DNA of 64,000 nucleotides, from contig NZ_AP014690.1 in the NCBI RefSeq assembly GCF_001547995.1, positions 2,477,001-2,541,000 on the forward strand, read 5' to 3'. This document shows positions 45,341 to 53,670 of the stretch, in pieces. The position numbers and the translations under genes were made by a program. The first letter of the stretch is position 1. Each line of letters begins with the position of its first letter. This stretch comes from Asaia bogorensis NBRC 16594. Its GTDB lineage: Bacteria; Pseudomonadota; Alphaproteobacteria; Acetobacterales; Acetobacteraceae. The notes under the pieces were generated by a model. That model searched no databases. It was given only the letters and a program-made list of their open reading frames with translations, and was not told the origin of the DNA.

Positions 45341-45374
45341 CCGCTGCCCTTCAGGATTGTCTGAAGGGCAGCGG
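45341..45374. terminator. Strong hairpin after the aldolase gene
   Basis: A perfect 14-bp stem (CCGCTGCCCTTCAG / CTGAAGGGCAGCGG) with a 6-base loop, 24 bases past the aldolase stop and before the converging ABC gene. No long T-tract, but position and stability favour a bidirectional terminator. Confidence 0.65.
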
Positions 45375-45422
45375 CTCTGGTTCATCCTTTCCATCGCCCC
45401 CCCTTACAGGGCACGGTGGCGT

Positions 45423-46199
45423 TCAGGCTTGCCCCGCAGCCTTGTAGGCCTCGATGACCTCGCCTGGCGACCCATCCATCCTGATGCGTCCGCCCTCCAT
45501 CCAGATGATGCGCGTGCACCACTTTTGCAGGATGGGCAGGGAATGCGAGGTGACTACGAGGATGCGGACATATTCGATCAAACGGCTCAGCCTGTCGCGG
45601 GCCTTTTCCTGAAAATGACTATCCCCTGCCATGAACCACTCATCCATGAGCAGGATCTCGGGGCGTGGCGAGGTTGCCAGACCAAAGCCCAGACGAATAG
45701 CCATGCCTGAGGAATAGTGCCTGACAGGAAGATCCAGAAAAGCGCCCAGTTCCGCAAAAGCCTCTACATCTGTTTCGAGAACCTTCGCTTCCTGCTCATT
45801 CATTCCAAGAATGCGAGCGTAGAGGCGAATATTCTCCCGCCCGGTCAGCTCGGTATTCATCCCGGCCTGAGGGCTGAGGAGCGAGTGAACCTCACCCTGC
45901 ACGTCAAAATGGCCACTTGACGACTCATAGATCCCGGCCAGAGCCCTTAGCAAGGTGGACTTGCCAGCGCCGTTATGGCCGATCAGGCCAACACGTTCAC
46001 CTGTGCTGATCGAGAGCGTGATTGTGTCAAGCGCCACGATGATGGTCGTATCGTCCTGACTGACGATACTGCCGCCCACCGCCTGCCTGTTCTGGATCTT
46101 CTGCCGAACACCCTTGAACAGGCTCTTCTTGAACGACCGTGCGCTCCCATGAAACATGGGATAAATCAGGGAGTAATCCCGAAGGGTAATGGAGGCCAT
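45423..46199 (-). CDS. Polysaccharide ABC exporter ATPase (Wzt/KpsT-like)
   Basis: 258 residues with intact motifs: Walker A GLIGHNGAGKSTLLRAL, signature HYSSGMAIRLGFG, Walker B EILLMDEWF and H-loop VTSHSLPIL. HSLLSPQAGMNTELTGRENIRLYARILGM is the typical polysaccharide-exporter loop. It powers export of an undecaprenyl-linked or lipid-linked glycan across the inner membrane. Lacks the C-terminal carbohydrate-binding domain of long Wzt proteins. The permease gene ends five bases upstream. Confidence 0.9.
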   Translation of the reverse strand: MASITLRDYSLIYPMFHGSARSFKKSLFKGVRQKIQNRQAVGGSIVSQDDTTIIVALDTITLSISTGERVGLIGHNGAGKSTLLRALAGIYESSSGHFDVQGEVHSLLSPQAGMNTELTGRENIRLYARILGMNEQEAKVLETDVEAFAELGAFLDLPVRHYSSGMAIRLGFGLATSPRPEILLMDEWFMAGDSHFQEKARDRLSRLIEYVRILVVTSHSLPILQKWCTRIIWMEGGRIRMDGSPGEVIEAYKAAGQA

Positions 46200-46204
46200 C
46201 GTCT

Positions 46205-47002
46205 TTACACCCAGAACGCAAGGCGCTCACGGGTTCTGACAAAGGTCAGAAAGCCCAGTACGCACCATACGAGACTGACACAACAGGAGACCGCGATGAC
46301 GCTGAGGCTGGGTAAATGGCCCAGTATGGGCCCCCGAACCAGCTCCATCATGTCATAAAACGGGTTGAACACGAGATACCGGCCACGTGGGCCCAGCTGT
46401 TCTGGCTGCCAGATGATCGGTGTCACGTAGAAGGCAATCTGCATGAAAGCTCCGATCACGGATGTGATATCACGGAACCGGGCGCAGAAAGGCCCCAGCA
46501 GCAGGCAGGCCGCATAACCGTTCAGCGCCCACAGAACGAGGCCCGGCAAGGCCGCAACGCTGATGATTCCCGGCCAGACACCGTAGACAACAAAGACGCC
46601 GATGGGGACAATGATACTGTGACCAAACACGATCAGGTTGCGCACCAGCAGCCTGATGGCGTGAAGGGTGTAGGGCAGTTTCATTGCATGGATCGTCCCT
46701 TCCGCTTCAACGAAGCAGGTACAGGACTCCGTCAGCAGACTGGCGATCCCGACCTGCCAAAGCGCCATGGAAAGCGAGAGGTAGGGCAGATAATCGCGAA
46801 GCACCATATGGAAGAGACGCGCATAGATCACACCCATCGAGGCGATCATGACAAGCGCAGAGAGCGTGAGCCAGAATGGCCCCAGTACCGAGCCACGATA
46901 ACGCAGGCGAATATCGGTCCAGCCCAGCGTGGCGCCTAGGCGCCACATGCGCAGCCCTGACACGATATCATTCCATGCGAGGGCATAACGACTCTTGCTC
47001 AT
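46205..47002 (-). CDS. Polysaccharide ABC exporter permease (Wzm/KpsM-like)
   Basis: 265 residues from the ATG at 47002, chosen because CGGAGAG lies upstream; the frame is open to 47197. LGWTDIRLRYRGSVLGPFWLTLSALVMIASMGVIYARLF is the ABC-2 amphipathic entry and first helices, and TPIIWQPEQLGPRGRYLVFNPFYDMMELVRGPILG a further family block. Six membrane helices. Forms the exporter with the ATPase downstream; the three transferases at the left end of the window may feed it, though they are 42 kb away. Confidence 0.88.
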   Translation of the reverse strand: MSKSRYALAWNDIVSGLRMWRLGATLGWTDIRLRYRGSVLGPFWLTLSALVMIASMGVIYARLFHMVLRDYLPYLSLSMALWQVGIASLLTESCTCFVEAEGTIHAMKLPYTLHAIRLLVRNLIVFGHSIIVPIGVFVVYGVWPGIISVAALPGLVLWALNGYAACLLLGPFCARFRDITSVIGAFMQIAFYVTPIIWQPEQLGPRGRYLVFNPFYDMMELVRGPILGHLPSLSVIAVSCCVSLVWCVLGFLTFVRTRERLAFWV

Positions 47003-47247
47003 GTCTCTCCGGGGAGTGCTGACAGTCTCTTGTAGGACAGGCGCCTGAAAACACCCCAGGCACAGGACAATTCGCGTAGCTGATAAGGTTCTTTTCCGCA
47101 ACCGGGACACAATGTTGCCAGCGAAATCACTCGCCACCCTATTATCTCGTGATTTTAGGCTTTCTTTCTCTTGATCGGCTCCGTAGTTTTGCCTCAATCC
47201 TGCCCCATATTACGGATCAAGCTCGGTTGCATCAGGTGAAATCCATC

Positions 47248-48588
47248 ATGGCTCCTCCCCGTCATTCGACTTTCCAGACCGGACAGCAAGAAGCCGGCCG
47301 GTCCCGTCTTGCGGGGGCACCGCCCAATCGTCTCCTGCTGATCACAGGAATGACAGCCCTGCTCTCCGCCTGCGCCAGCACCCCGCAGCGCCCTCAGGTA
47401 CCGGTTGCACAGGAAGCCGCCCATTACCGCGAGCACGCCAAATCCTACTACGCCCCGCCAGGTCCGGCAGATGACCCATGGGGACCGTATATCGAGGAGG
47501 CATCGCAGCGTTTTGACGTCCCGAGCACCTGGATTCGCTCCGTCATGATGCAGGAATCGGGAGGCAGACTGTACGATCGCAACGGACAGTTCACGACGTC
47601 GGCACCGGGTGCAATGGGGCTCATGCAGCTCATGCCGCCCACCTATGACGATATGCGCATGCAGTACAGCCTCGGCGACGACGCTTATGACCCGCATGAC
47701 AACATCATGGCGGGCACAGCCTATATCCGGCAGATGTACGACATCTATGGCTCTCCGGGCTTCCTCGCTGCCTATAATGACGGTCCCGGCAGTCTCGACT
47801 CCTATCTTCGCCGGGGCCGCGCCCTGCCGCGCGAAACCCGCCGCTATGTTGCTCATGTCGGGCCGCAGATCGCAGGGATCTGGCCGCGCAATCGCTCGGC
47901 GGCCGATCTGCTGGTAGCCCAGCACGACCCCTCGGCTGCGACCATGGTCGCCCAGAATGACAGTGAAACGGCAACTGTCCGGGCAGCATGGCGACATCAG
48001 GCGCAGGCAGCCACTTACAGTGCCGACCAGCAGGACATGCAGGTGGCAGAAGCGCCTGCGCCCGCATCGAACCGCGCTTCCGTCAGTTCGGCCTGGGCCG
48101 CACGCGGTATCGTGGCGACTCCCGCCCCGGTCCAGATGGCAAGCCTGACAAGTTCGGCGTCGGATTCGTCTTCTGACTCATCGACCGATAATGTGGCGCA
48201 GGCCTGGGCGGGACGGGCACCTGTACAGCCTATCCCGGTCGGACGGCGTCTTTCTGCCGAGCCGGTACTGGCTGTCATGACGCCGCGCCCCGCTCGCCAG
48301 ACAGCCCCATCCCGCGCGGCCCCGGCCATCACACCCGGCAACTGGGCTATCCAGGTAGGTGCCTATAATTCTGCCGTGCAGGCCACCCGCGCCGTGGCTC
48401 AGGCCCAGAATCATGCAGGAACTTCGCTTTCCGGTGCGCGTAGTCAGGTTTCCACGGTGCAGTCGGGCCGGGCGCATCTGTATCGGGCGCGTCTGGTCAA
48501 TCTCTCCCATGACAATGCCGTGGCCGCCTGCCGGAAGATGGGCCGCGACACACCCTGCGTCGTCGTCTCTCCGGGATCATCATTCTGA
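47248..48588 (+). CDS. Lytic transglycosylase lipoprotein with SPOR domain
   Basis: 446 residues from the ATG at 47248; the frame extends to 47149. A lipobox (LLITGMTALLSAC) anchors it to a membrane. The SLT domain has STWIRSVMMQESGGRLYDRNG with the catalytic glutamate, SAPGAMGLMQLMPPTYDDM and AGTAYIRQMYDIYGSPGFLAAYNDGPG. A long disordered Ala/Ser/Gln middle leads to a C-terminal SPOR domain (NWAIQVGAYNSAVQATRAVAQAQ), which binds denuded glycan at the septum. It cleaves peptidoglycan, releasing anhydromuropeptides, probably during division. Confidence 0.9.
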   Translation: MAPPRHSTFQTGQQEAGRSRLAGAPPNRLLLITGMTALLSACASTPQRPQVPVAQEAAHYREHAKSYYAPPGPADDPWGPYIEEASQRFDVPSTWIRSVMMQESGGRLYDRNGQFTTSAPGAMGLMQLMPPTYDDMRMQYSLGDDAYDPHDNIMAGTAYIRQMYDIYGSPGFLAAYNDGPGSLDSYLRRGRALPRETRRYVAHVGPQIAGIWPRNRSAADLLVAQHDPSAATMVAQNDSETATVRAAWRHQAQAATYSADQQDMQVAEAPAPASNRASVSSAWAARGIVATPAPVQMASLTSSASDSSSDSSTDNVAQAWAGRAPVQPIPVGRRLSAEPVLAVMTPRPARQTAPSRAAPAITPGNWAIQVGAYNSAVQATRAVAQAQNHAGTSLSGARSQVSTVQSGRAHLYRARLVNLSHDNAVAACRKMGRDTPCVVVSPGSSF

Positions 48589-48610
48589 CCCAGCTCCCTG
48601 TGGAGACATC

Positions 48611-49177
48611 ATGAAACGCTGTTTTATCCCCGTTTCCGCCGCTCTCCTGTCACTCTCGATAGCAGCGGCGGTCCCCTCGGCACATGCTGCGCTTAAGCAA
48701 GGGGGTGAAGCACCGGATTTCACGCTTCCCGCCACGCAGAATGGGCAGGAAACCAGCTATACGCTGCACGACGCCCTCAAGAACGGCCCCGTGGTGCTTT
48801 ACTTCTACCCGGCGGCCTTCACCAAGGGCTGCACGGCCGAGGCGCATGGTTTTGCGGACGCCATGCCCCAGTTCAAGGCGCTTGGCGCCAGTGTCATCGG
48901 CGTGTCGATGGACAACATCCACAAACTGGATGATTTCTCGGTCAGCCAGATCAAGGGACAGTTCCCCGTAGCGTCCGATACCGATGGCAAGGTCACGCGC
49001 CTGTATGATGCCAAGATGCCTATGCTCGATATTGCGCAGCGGATTACCTACGTGATCGCGCCTGAAGGGCAGATTATCGACACAATCAGCACGGACTCTC
49101 CGGGCAATCATGTCAGCAAGGCGCTGGCAGCGCTGAAGAGTTTCAAGGCAGATACCATGAAGAACCGCCGCAAATAG
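48611..49177 (+). CDS. Periplasmic peroxiredoxin (AhpC/TSA, Bcp-like)
   Basis: 188 residues with a signal peptide (FIPVSAALLSLSIAAAVPSAHA). GGEAPDFTLPATQNGQETSYTL and VVLYFYPAAFTKGCTAEAHGFAD carry the peroxidatic cysteine in an FxKGCTxEA context typical of Bcp/PrxQ. The usual start is the ATG at 48611 after GTGGAG. A second cysteine is not obvious, so it is probably of 1-Cys type. It would detoxify peroxides outside the cytoplasm. Follows the transglycosylase by 22 bases and may be co-transcribed. Confidence 0.87.
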   Translation: MKRCFIPVSAALLSLSIAAAVPSAHAALKQGGEAPDFTLPATQNGQETSYTLHDALKNGPVVLYFYPAAFTKGCTAEAHGFADAMPQFKALGASVIGVSMDNIHKLDDFSVSQIKGQFPVASDTDGKVTRLYDAKMPMLDIAQRITYVIAPEGQIIDTISTDSPGNHVSKALAALKSFKADTMKNRRK

Positions 49178-49201
49178 GGATCGGGCCACGCGCTGTGACG
49201 G

Positions 49202-49804
49202 GTGGCCACTTCATTCATGACTTCATCAGACAAGACCCACCATGTCGGTGCGTCGCGTCCCCTGCGCCTGCAGGGTGACGTGACCAGCACCGCCCTCTAC
49301 GATGGCCCCGGTGACTGCTATCGCTACCGCCTGCACAGGGTATGGGCGCCGGAAAAGCCCAGCATCATGTGGCTTATGATGAACCCGTCTGTGGCCACCG
49401 AGTATGGCGACGACCGGACCGTTGCCAAATGCCAGCGCTATGCCCGCGAGTGGGGGTATGGCGCGATGTTTGTCGGCAATAGCTTTGGCTATCGCTGCAC
49501 AGACCAGAAACGTCTGCTTGAAGTCGAGGACCCTGTGGGGCCAGGCAATGATGCGGCGCTGCTCGATATGGCGCGGCAGGCCGACAAGGTGATACTGGCC
49601 TATGGCTCACCCACCCACCCTTCATTACGGGCACGCGGCAACCATGTCGCGCAGACCCTGCACGCCGCCGGGATTCCCCTGTTCGTTCTGAGGCTGAGCA
49701 AGGGAGGCCGACCCGAGCACCCCCTCTACCTTCCGTCTGCCCTGAAACCGGTCCGGTTAGACGACGCCTTCTTCGAGGCGCTGGACGGTCAGCCTGCCCC
49801 TTGA
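49202..49804 (+). CDS. DUF1643 domain protein
   Basis: 200 residues from a GTG at 49202, or 195 from the ATG at 49217. YRYRLHRVWAPEKPSIMWLMMNPSVATEYGDDRTVAKCQRYAREWGYGAMFVGNSFGYR is a clear DUF1643 signature. The family is often seen near mobile elements and defence genes and its function is not established. No signal or membrane segment. Same strand as the peroxiredoxin, 24 bases on, and followed by a bidirectional-looking terminator. Confidence 0.85.
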   Translation: MATSFMTSSDKTHHVGASRPLRLQGDVTSTALYDGPGDCYRYRLHRVWAPEKPSIMWLMMNPSVATEYGDDRTVAKCQRYAREWGYGAMFVGNSFGYRCTDQKRLLEVEDPVGPGNDAALLDMARQADKVILAYGSPTHPSLRARGNHVAQTLHAAGIPLFVLRLSKGGRPEHPLYLPSALKPVRLDDAFFEALDGQPAP

Positions 49805-49822
49805 CGGGAAAGGTCGGGTGAT

Positions 49823-49856
49823 CCGGCAGGCAGGGTACCGCGGCACCCTGCGCCGG
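49823..49856. terminator. Bidirectional terminator
   Basis: Nested GC-rich stem: outer CCGGC/GCCGG and inner GCAGGGT/ACCCTGC, followed by TTTAT on the plus strand. It lies between two converging genes (DUF1643 and the POTRA protein). Confidence 0.6.
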
Positions 49857-49885
49857 TTTATAGCGAGAGACGATATCGGACCGCC

Positions 49886-50512
49886 TTACTTCTCGGTGAT
49901 CTGATAGGTCAGCACGACATGGTTGTCGTGATTGGGTTGGGTGGCAACTGGCTGGATCTGCACGCCCAGATCATGCTTCTGATAGACCTTCTGGATAGCC
50001 ACCGTATCAGCGGTTGCGGCCTCTGCTGTCACAGTGGCACCGGGACGCAGCTTCGTCACAGCTTCAAGTTCGGCGGTCGGCACTTTTTTGTTGCCGACGA
50101 ACTCGACCTTGTCGAGCACGAACGGCGCGGGGGCTGCGGCGGCCTGTGGTGCCTGCTCTTCGATCACGAGATAGAACTGCACCGTGTTTTTGACAAAGCG
50201 CTCCTTCTCGCTGAACTTGGCACCCATATTCTTGGCCTTGTAGAGATCCGCCACTTTCTGCACGCCTGCATCGAGCTGATCGCGCGTGACGGTATCACCC
50301 ACATGATAGGGGAGCGCTGCCATGATTTCGTCAGTCGAGACGGCCTTGTTGCCCTCGACCTTGAGAATCTTGAGCGTCAGCAGCGCGTCGGCAGCCGGGG
50401 CACTGGCAGCCAATGCCGGTGAAACGAGCCCTGTGACGGGCAGGCAGGGCAGAGCTGCCGTACCGGCCATGAGAGCAAGACCGGCGAGAGCGAGACGGGA
50501 GTTCGGCTTCAT
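49886..50512 (-). CDS. Secreted POTRA-domain protein
   Basis: 208 residues from the ATG at 50512, which has AAGGA upstream; the frame is open to 50614. After the signal peptide (LALAGLALMAGTAALPCLPVTGLVSPALA) two POTRA-like repeats appear: LKILKVEGNKAVSTDEIMAALPYHVGDTVTRDQLDAGVQKVADLY, and FVLDKVEFVGNKKVPTAELEAVTKLRPGATVT. No beta-barrel follows, unlike BamA or FhaC. It is therefore a free periplasmic POTRA pair, possibly a chaperone or adaptor for an outer-membrane assembly or secretion system. Confidence 0.7.
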   Translation of the reverse strand: MKPNSRLALAGLALMAGTAALPCLPVTGLVSPALAASAPAADALLTLKILKVEGNKAVSTDEIMAALPYHVGDTVTRDQLDAGVQKVADLYKAKNMGAKFSEKERFVKNTVQFYLVIEEQAPQAAAAPAPFVLDKVEFVGNKKVPTAELEAVTKLRPGATVTAEAATADTVAIQKVYQKHDLGVQIQPVATQPNHDNHVVLTYQITEK

Positions 50513-50927
50513 GTTGTCGTCCTTCTGAACAGGGTCATTCTGAACGGCAGGATCATAGGCATCATGCGAAGCAATTGGCAAAACCCGAGCGTGCGGTGGC
50601 ATTCTGCTTCTCATCGTTTAGGGATATCAGGATGTTGGAAACAGGCCTGAAGCAGGTTGCATGGTCAGCGCTCGACCTCGCACGCGCCGGAGGCGGCGTA
50701 TCGAGAGCAAGGGGCGCTTGCAAGAAACGCCTGCTCTCAAAAGCATTAGAGCGGCACGTTTCGGCCTTGCACCCATAATCAGGTGACAAATAACCGCCTC
50801 TGCCGGGGGGTGTAGACGACGCACCGCAGCAAAGCATCAAGTGTTCCTGTCGTCCCCTGCGACCTGCAAAACCGGATCACAGCTGCGGGTCGAGGCGGCC
50901 CAGAGAGACCGCCCCGACCCGGGAGGA
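50513..50927. other. Intergenic region
   Basis: About 415 bases between the POTRA and POT-transporter genes, both leftward. Short frames exist on both strands but lack ribosome sites. No repeats or RNA gene seen. Confidence 0.4.
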
Positions 50928-52460
50928 CTAGCCTTCCATTTCGGCAGGCATGGCGGGGCGGGCATCAGGATTGGCGTGCAGGCCTGTCGCCAGAACATGC
51001 TCACGATCCCAGCGCTTCGCCAGCGGCAAGAGGCATACGAGAACACCTGTCAGGATCAACCCTGCCACGAACAGATCGCGGAAGAGAGGCACATAGAGCG
51101 CCGCCGCAGCAGCGCCCGTCGCCGGTGTGCCTGTGGCCGCAGCGAAATTGGCAACCAGGCTGCCAGCGTACATGGCCACGCCCCATAGCAGATAGAGCGA
51201 CCCCATCATGAAGCCACTGCTCTCGGGCAGGGTATAGCGGGCGATAATCGCCAGCCCCAGCGCCATAGTCAGAAGCTCGGCAATCGAGATCAGACCGTAA
51301 CCCAGAACCATGACCCAAGCCGAAACCAGAGGCTGGGCATGAGAAGCGGCAATCCACCAGATGAGAAAGCCCAGCGTCACGAGGCCGAAGCCAAGCACCA
51401 TCTTGTGCGCAAGGGACAGGTCGCGCCCCTGACGGGCCAGACGGTTATACAGCGCTGCCAGAACCGGGCTCGCCAGCATGATCCAGATCGGATTGAGCGC
51501 CTGAAACTGGCCCGCGCTGAGATGCACCAGGGTGACGCCACCGATACGAAGATCACCATCGACAGCACGCAGCGCAAAAAGCGTAAGCGATGTCATCATC
51601 TGCTGATAGAAAATCAGATAGGCCATGCTCTCCAGACAGAGCAGGAAAGTCAGGCGTAAACCGGGTCGGGCTGCATTGCCCGAGCGCCAGTAGAGACGCC
51701 CCCACAGGAAGGCAATGGCCGCCGTGGCGCACCAGACGCAGAGCCGTGCGATCCCGGGACTCGCGATGATGCCTGTCAGCACAAGCACGGTCAGTACAAA
51801 CCCGCCAAACACAGTCAGAAACGGTTTCAGCTGGAAAGGCCCCTGATCCAGCGCTGAGCCAGCGTGATGGATCCAGCGGCGACGCCAGAAATAATAGGCC
51901 AAACCCACGACAAGACCGCCCGAACAGGTCAGGAAGGCGCTTGCAGGTCCATAGCGATCCTGCAGCAGCGGGGTAATGAGCATTGAGACGGTCGAGCCCA
52001 CATTGACCGACATGTAATAGATGGTGAACGCGGCATCGAGCGCGGCGTCGTCGCCCTCATAGATGCGACGTACCAGATTGGCCGCATTGGGCTTGAACAG
52101 GCCATTCCCTGCCGAGATCAGGGCCATGGCGAAAAACAGCAATGAGCGATGCTGGTCAGCAAGCGCAAGCGCTGCATAACCGAAGACCAAGGCAAACGCA
52201 CCCATCAGCATGGTGCGCCTTGGGCCAAGGATGCGATCGCCCGCAAAGCCGCCAAGAACCGGGGTGATGTAGGTAAGACCAACAAAGGCGGCGATCATGA
52301 CATTGGCTGCCACGTCGCTCAGCCCCAGACGCTGAACCAGATAGAGCGTCAGTACGGCCTGCATGCCGTAATAGCCAAAACGTTCCCAGAGTTCGATCGC
52401 GAAGACGACCGAGAAGGCCTGTCGTCGCGTCGGAAGCTCTGTGAGAGAGGATGCGCTCAT
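50928..52460 (-). CDS. Proton-dependent oligopeptide transporter (POT family)
   Basis: 510 residues, about 14 hydrophobic segments. ELWERFGYYGMQAVLTLYLVQRLGLS is the POT TM1 signature (ExxERFxYY), and GGFAGDRILGPRRTMLMG and FTIYYMSVNVGSTVSMLITPLLQDRYG are two further family motifs. It imports di- and tripeptides with protons across the inner membrane. The dtpA/dtpB/yjdL subfamily cannot be chosen from sequence alone. It lies 70 bases from the small membrane-protein gene upstream, same strand. Confidence 0.92.
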   Translation of the reverse strand: MSASSLTELPTRRQAFSVVFAIELWERFGYYGMQAVLTLYLVQRLGLSDVAANVMIAAFVGLTYITPVLGGFAGDRILGPRRTMLMGAFALVFGYAALALADQHRSLLFFAMALISAGNGLFKPNAANLVRRIYEGDDAALDAAFTIYYMSVNVGSTVSMLITPLLQDRYGPASAFLTCSGGLVVGLAYYFWRRRWIHHAGSALDQGPFQLKPFLTVFGGFVLTVLVLTGIIASPGIARLCVWCATAAIAFLWGRLYWRSGNAARPGLRLTFLLCLESMAYLIFYQQMMTSLTLFALRAVDGDLRIGGVTLVHLSAGQFQALNPIWIMLASPVLAALYNRLARQGRDLSLAHKMVLGFGLVTLGFLIWWIAASHAQPLVSAWVMVLGYGLISIAELLTMALGLAIIARYTLPESSGFMMGSLYLLWGVAMYAGSLVANFAAATGTPATGAAAAALYVPLFRDLFVAGLILTGVLVCLLPLAKRWDREHVLATGLHANPDARPAMPAEMEG

Positions 52461-52529
52461 GAGGAGGGGTCCGGGTCAAGAAATCAGATCAGTGGACCCG
52501 AGATATCACACTCCCCCGTGATGGAAAGA

Positions 52530-52673
52530 CTAAAGTCCGGCCCAGATCCCCGAGATCCTCATGCCGCCATAGCACAGGACCACGAGCAATGCGGTGGAAA
52601 GAAGGGCGACAATGGCCCCCATCACCTCACGGGTGAAGATCAGCTTCCAGTCGAAAAAACCGGGCCTCGCCAC
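52530..52673 (-). CDS. Small 47-residue membrane protein
   Basis: A short frame from a GTG at 52673: VARPGFFDWKLIFTREVMGA, then one hydrophobic segment (IVALLSTALLVVLCYGG), and MRISGIWAGL. AGGAGG lies ten bases before the GTG, at the end of the upstream J-domain gene whose stop is only six bases away, so translation is probably coupled. No family recognised. Confidence 0.55.
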   Translation of the reverse strand: MARPGFFDWKLIFTREVMGAIVALLSTALLVVLCYGGMRISGIWAGL

Positions 52674-52678
52674 CGTTA

Positions 52679-53590
52679 TCAGGCCTCCTCAGCCTGCTGC
52701 GCGCGCTGTTCGGCAAAGAACGCTTCGAGCTTGGGATCGACGTCACCAATCCTGACCTGGAGTGTGACGTACAGGTTTCCCGCCTTGTGCTGGCCGCGCT
52801 CGGCGACACCACGGCCACCCAGCCGCAGCACCGTACCGGTATCGGAATGGGGAGGCACCTTCATGGTCACCTGCCCCTTGGGCGTCGGGATCACGATCTT
52901 ACCGCCAAGAATGGCTGTTTCCAGATCAACCGGCACATTTGCCCTGAGATCGCGACCATCGCGGGTATAGGTCGTGCTTGGCGTCACCGAAATCGTAATG
53001 AGCGCATCACCGGCAGGGGCATTCTCTCCCATACCGGCACCACCCTTGCCACTCAGGCGCAAGGTCTGACCATCCTCGATTCCGGCAGGAATCTTGACCT
53101 CAACCGTTCCTGCCTCGGGCAAGGTCACACGGCTCGTCGTGCCCAGTACGGAATCCTCGAACGAGACTGTCAGCGTATAGGATCGGTCTGCCCCGCGGCG
53201 CGTCCGACGACGCCCGCCAAATGGCCCCCCACCAAAATCGGCGCCGGTGCCACCGCCGCTGAACATCTCCGAGAAAAAGGCCCCCAGATCTTCCTGATTG
53301 AACTGGTTACCGCCGCCATGGAAACCCTGGCCGCCACCAAAGCCACCGCCACCGAAGGGCCCTCTCTCGTTCCCCTCGGCATCGATTTCACCGCGATCAA
53401 AGCGCGCGCGCTTCTCCTTGTCGCCCAGAATGGCATAGGCGGCACCAACGGCCTTGAAGGCCTCCTCAGCCTTCTTGTTGTTCGGATTATGGTCCGGATG
53501 ATGTTCCTTGGCGAGCTTGCGATAGGCGCTGCGGATCTCCTTATCCGTGGCGCTGCGCGTCAGGCCAAGCGCTGCATAAGGATCTTTCAC
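52679..53590 (-). CDS. CbpA/DnaJ-class co-chaperone without zinc finger
   Basis: 303 residues from the GTG at 53590, which has AAGGAG upstream and begins exactly at the J domain (KDPYAALGLTRSATDKEIRSAYRKLAKEHHPDHNPNN, with HPD). A Gly/Phe-rich linker (GPFGGGGFGGGQGFHGGG) follows, then two C-terminal beta domains (ADRSYTLTVSFEDSVLGTT; DLRANVPVDLETAILGG). The cysteine-rich zinc domain of true DnaJ is missing, placing it with CbpA. It stimulates DnaK in the cytosol. No CbpM modulator beside it; a 47-residue membrane protein follows. Confidence 0.9.
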   Translation of the reverse strand: MKDPYAALGLTRSATDKEIRSAYRKLAKEHHPDHNPNNKKAEEAFKAVGAAYAILGDKEKRARFDRGEIDAEGNERGPFGGGGFGGGQGFHGGGNQFNQEDLGAFFSEMFSGGGTGADFGGGPFGGRRRTRRGADRSYTLTVSFEDSVLGTTSRVTLPEAGTVEVKIPAGIEDGQTLRLSGKGGAGMGENAPAGDALITISVTPSTTYTRDGRDLRANVPVDLETAILGGKIVIPTPKGQVTMKVPPHSDTGTVLRLGGRGVAERGQHKAGNLYVTLQVRIGDVDPKLEAFFAEQRAQQAEEA

Positions 53591-53670
53591 GCCTGTTTCT
53601 CCTTGCTTTCCGTGAATACTACAGAATTCATAAGTTGTATATTGTGACCATTGCCAGCAATTCAAGTGAG

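Noticed and set aside
50575-50778. 67-residue ORF in the POTRA/POT intergenic region
   Set aside because: No ribosome site and no protein-like pattern; a similar-length frame exists on the other strand.
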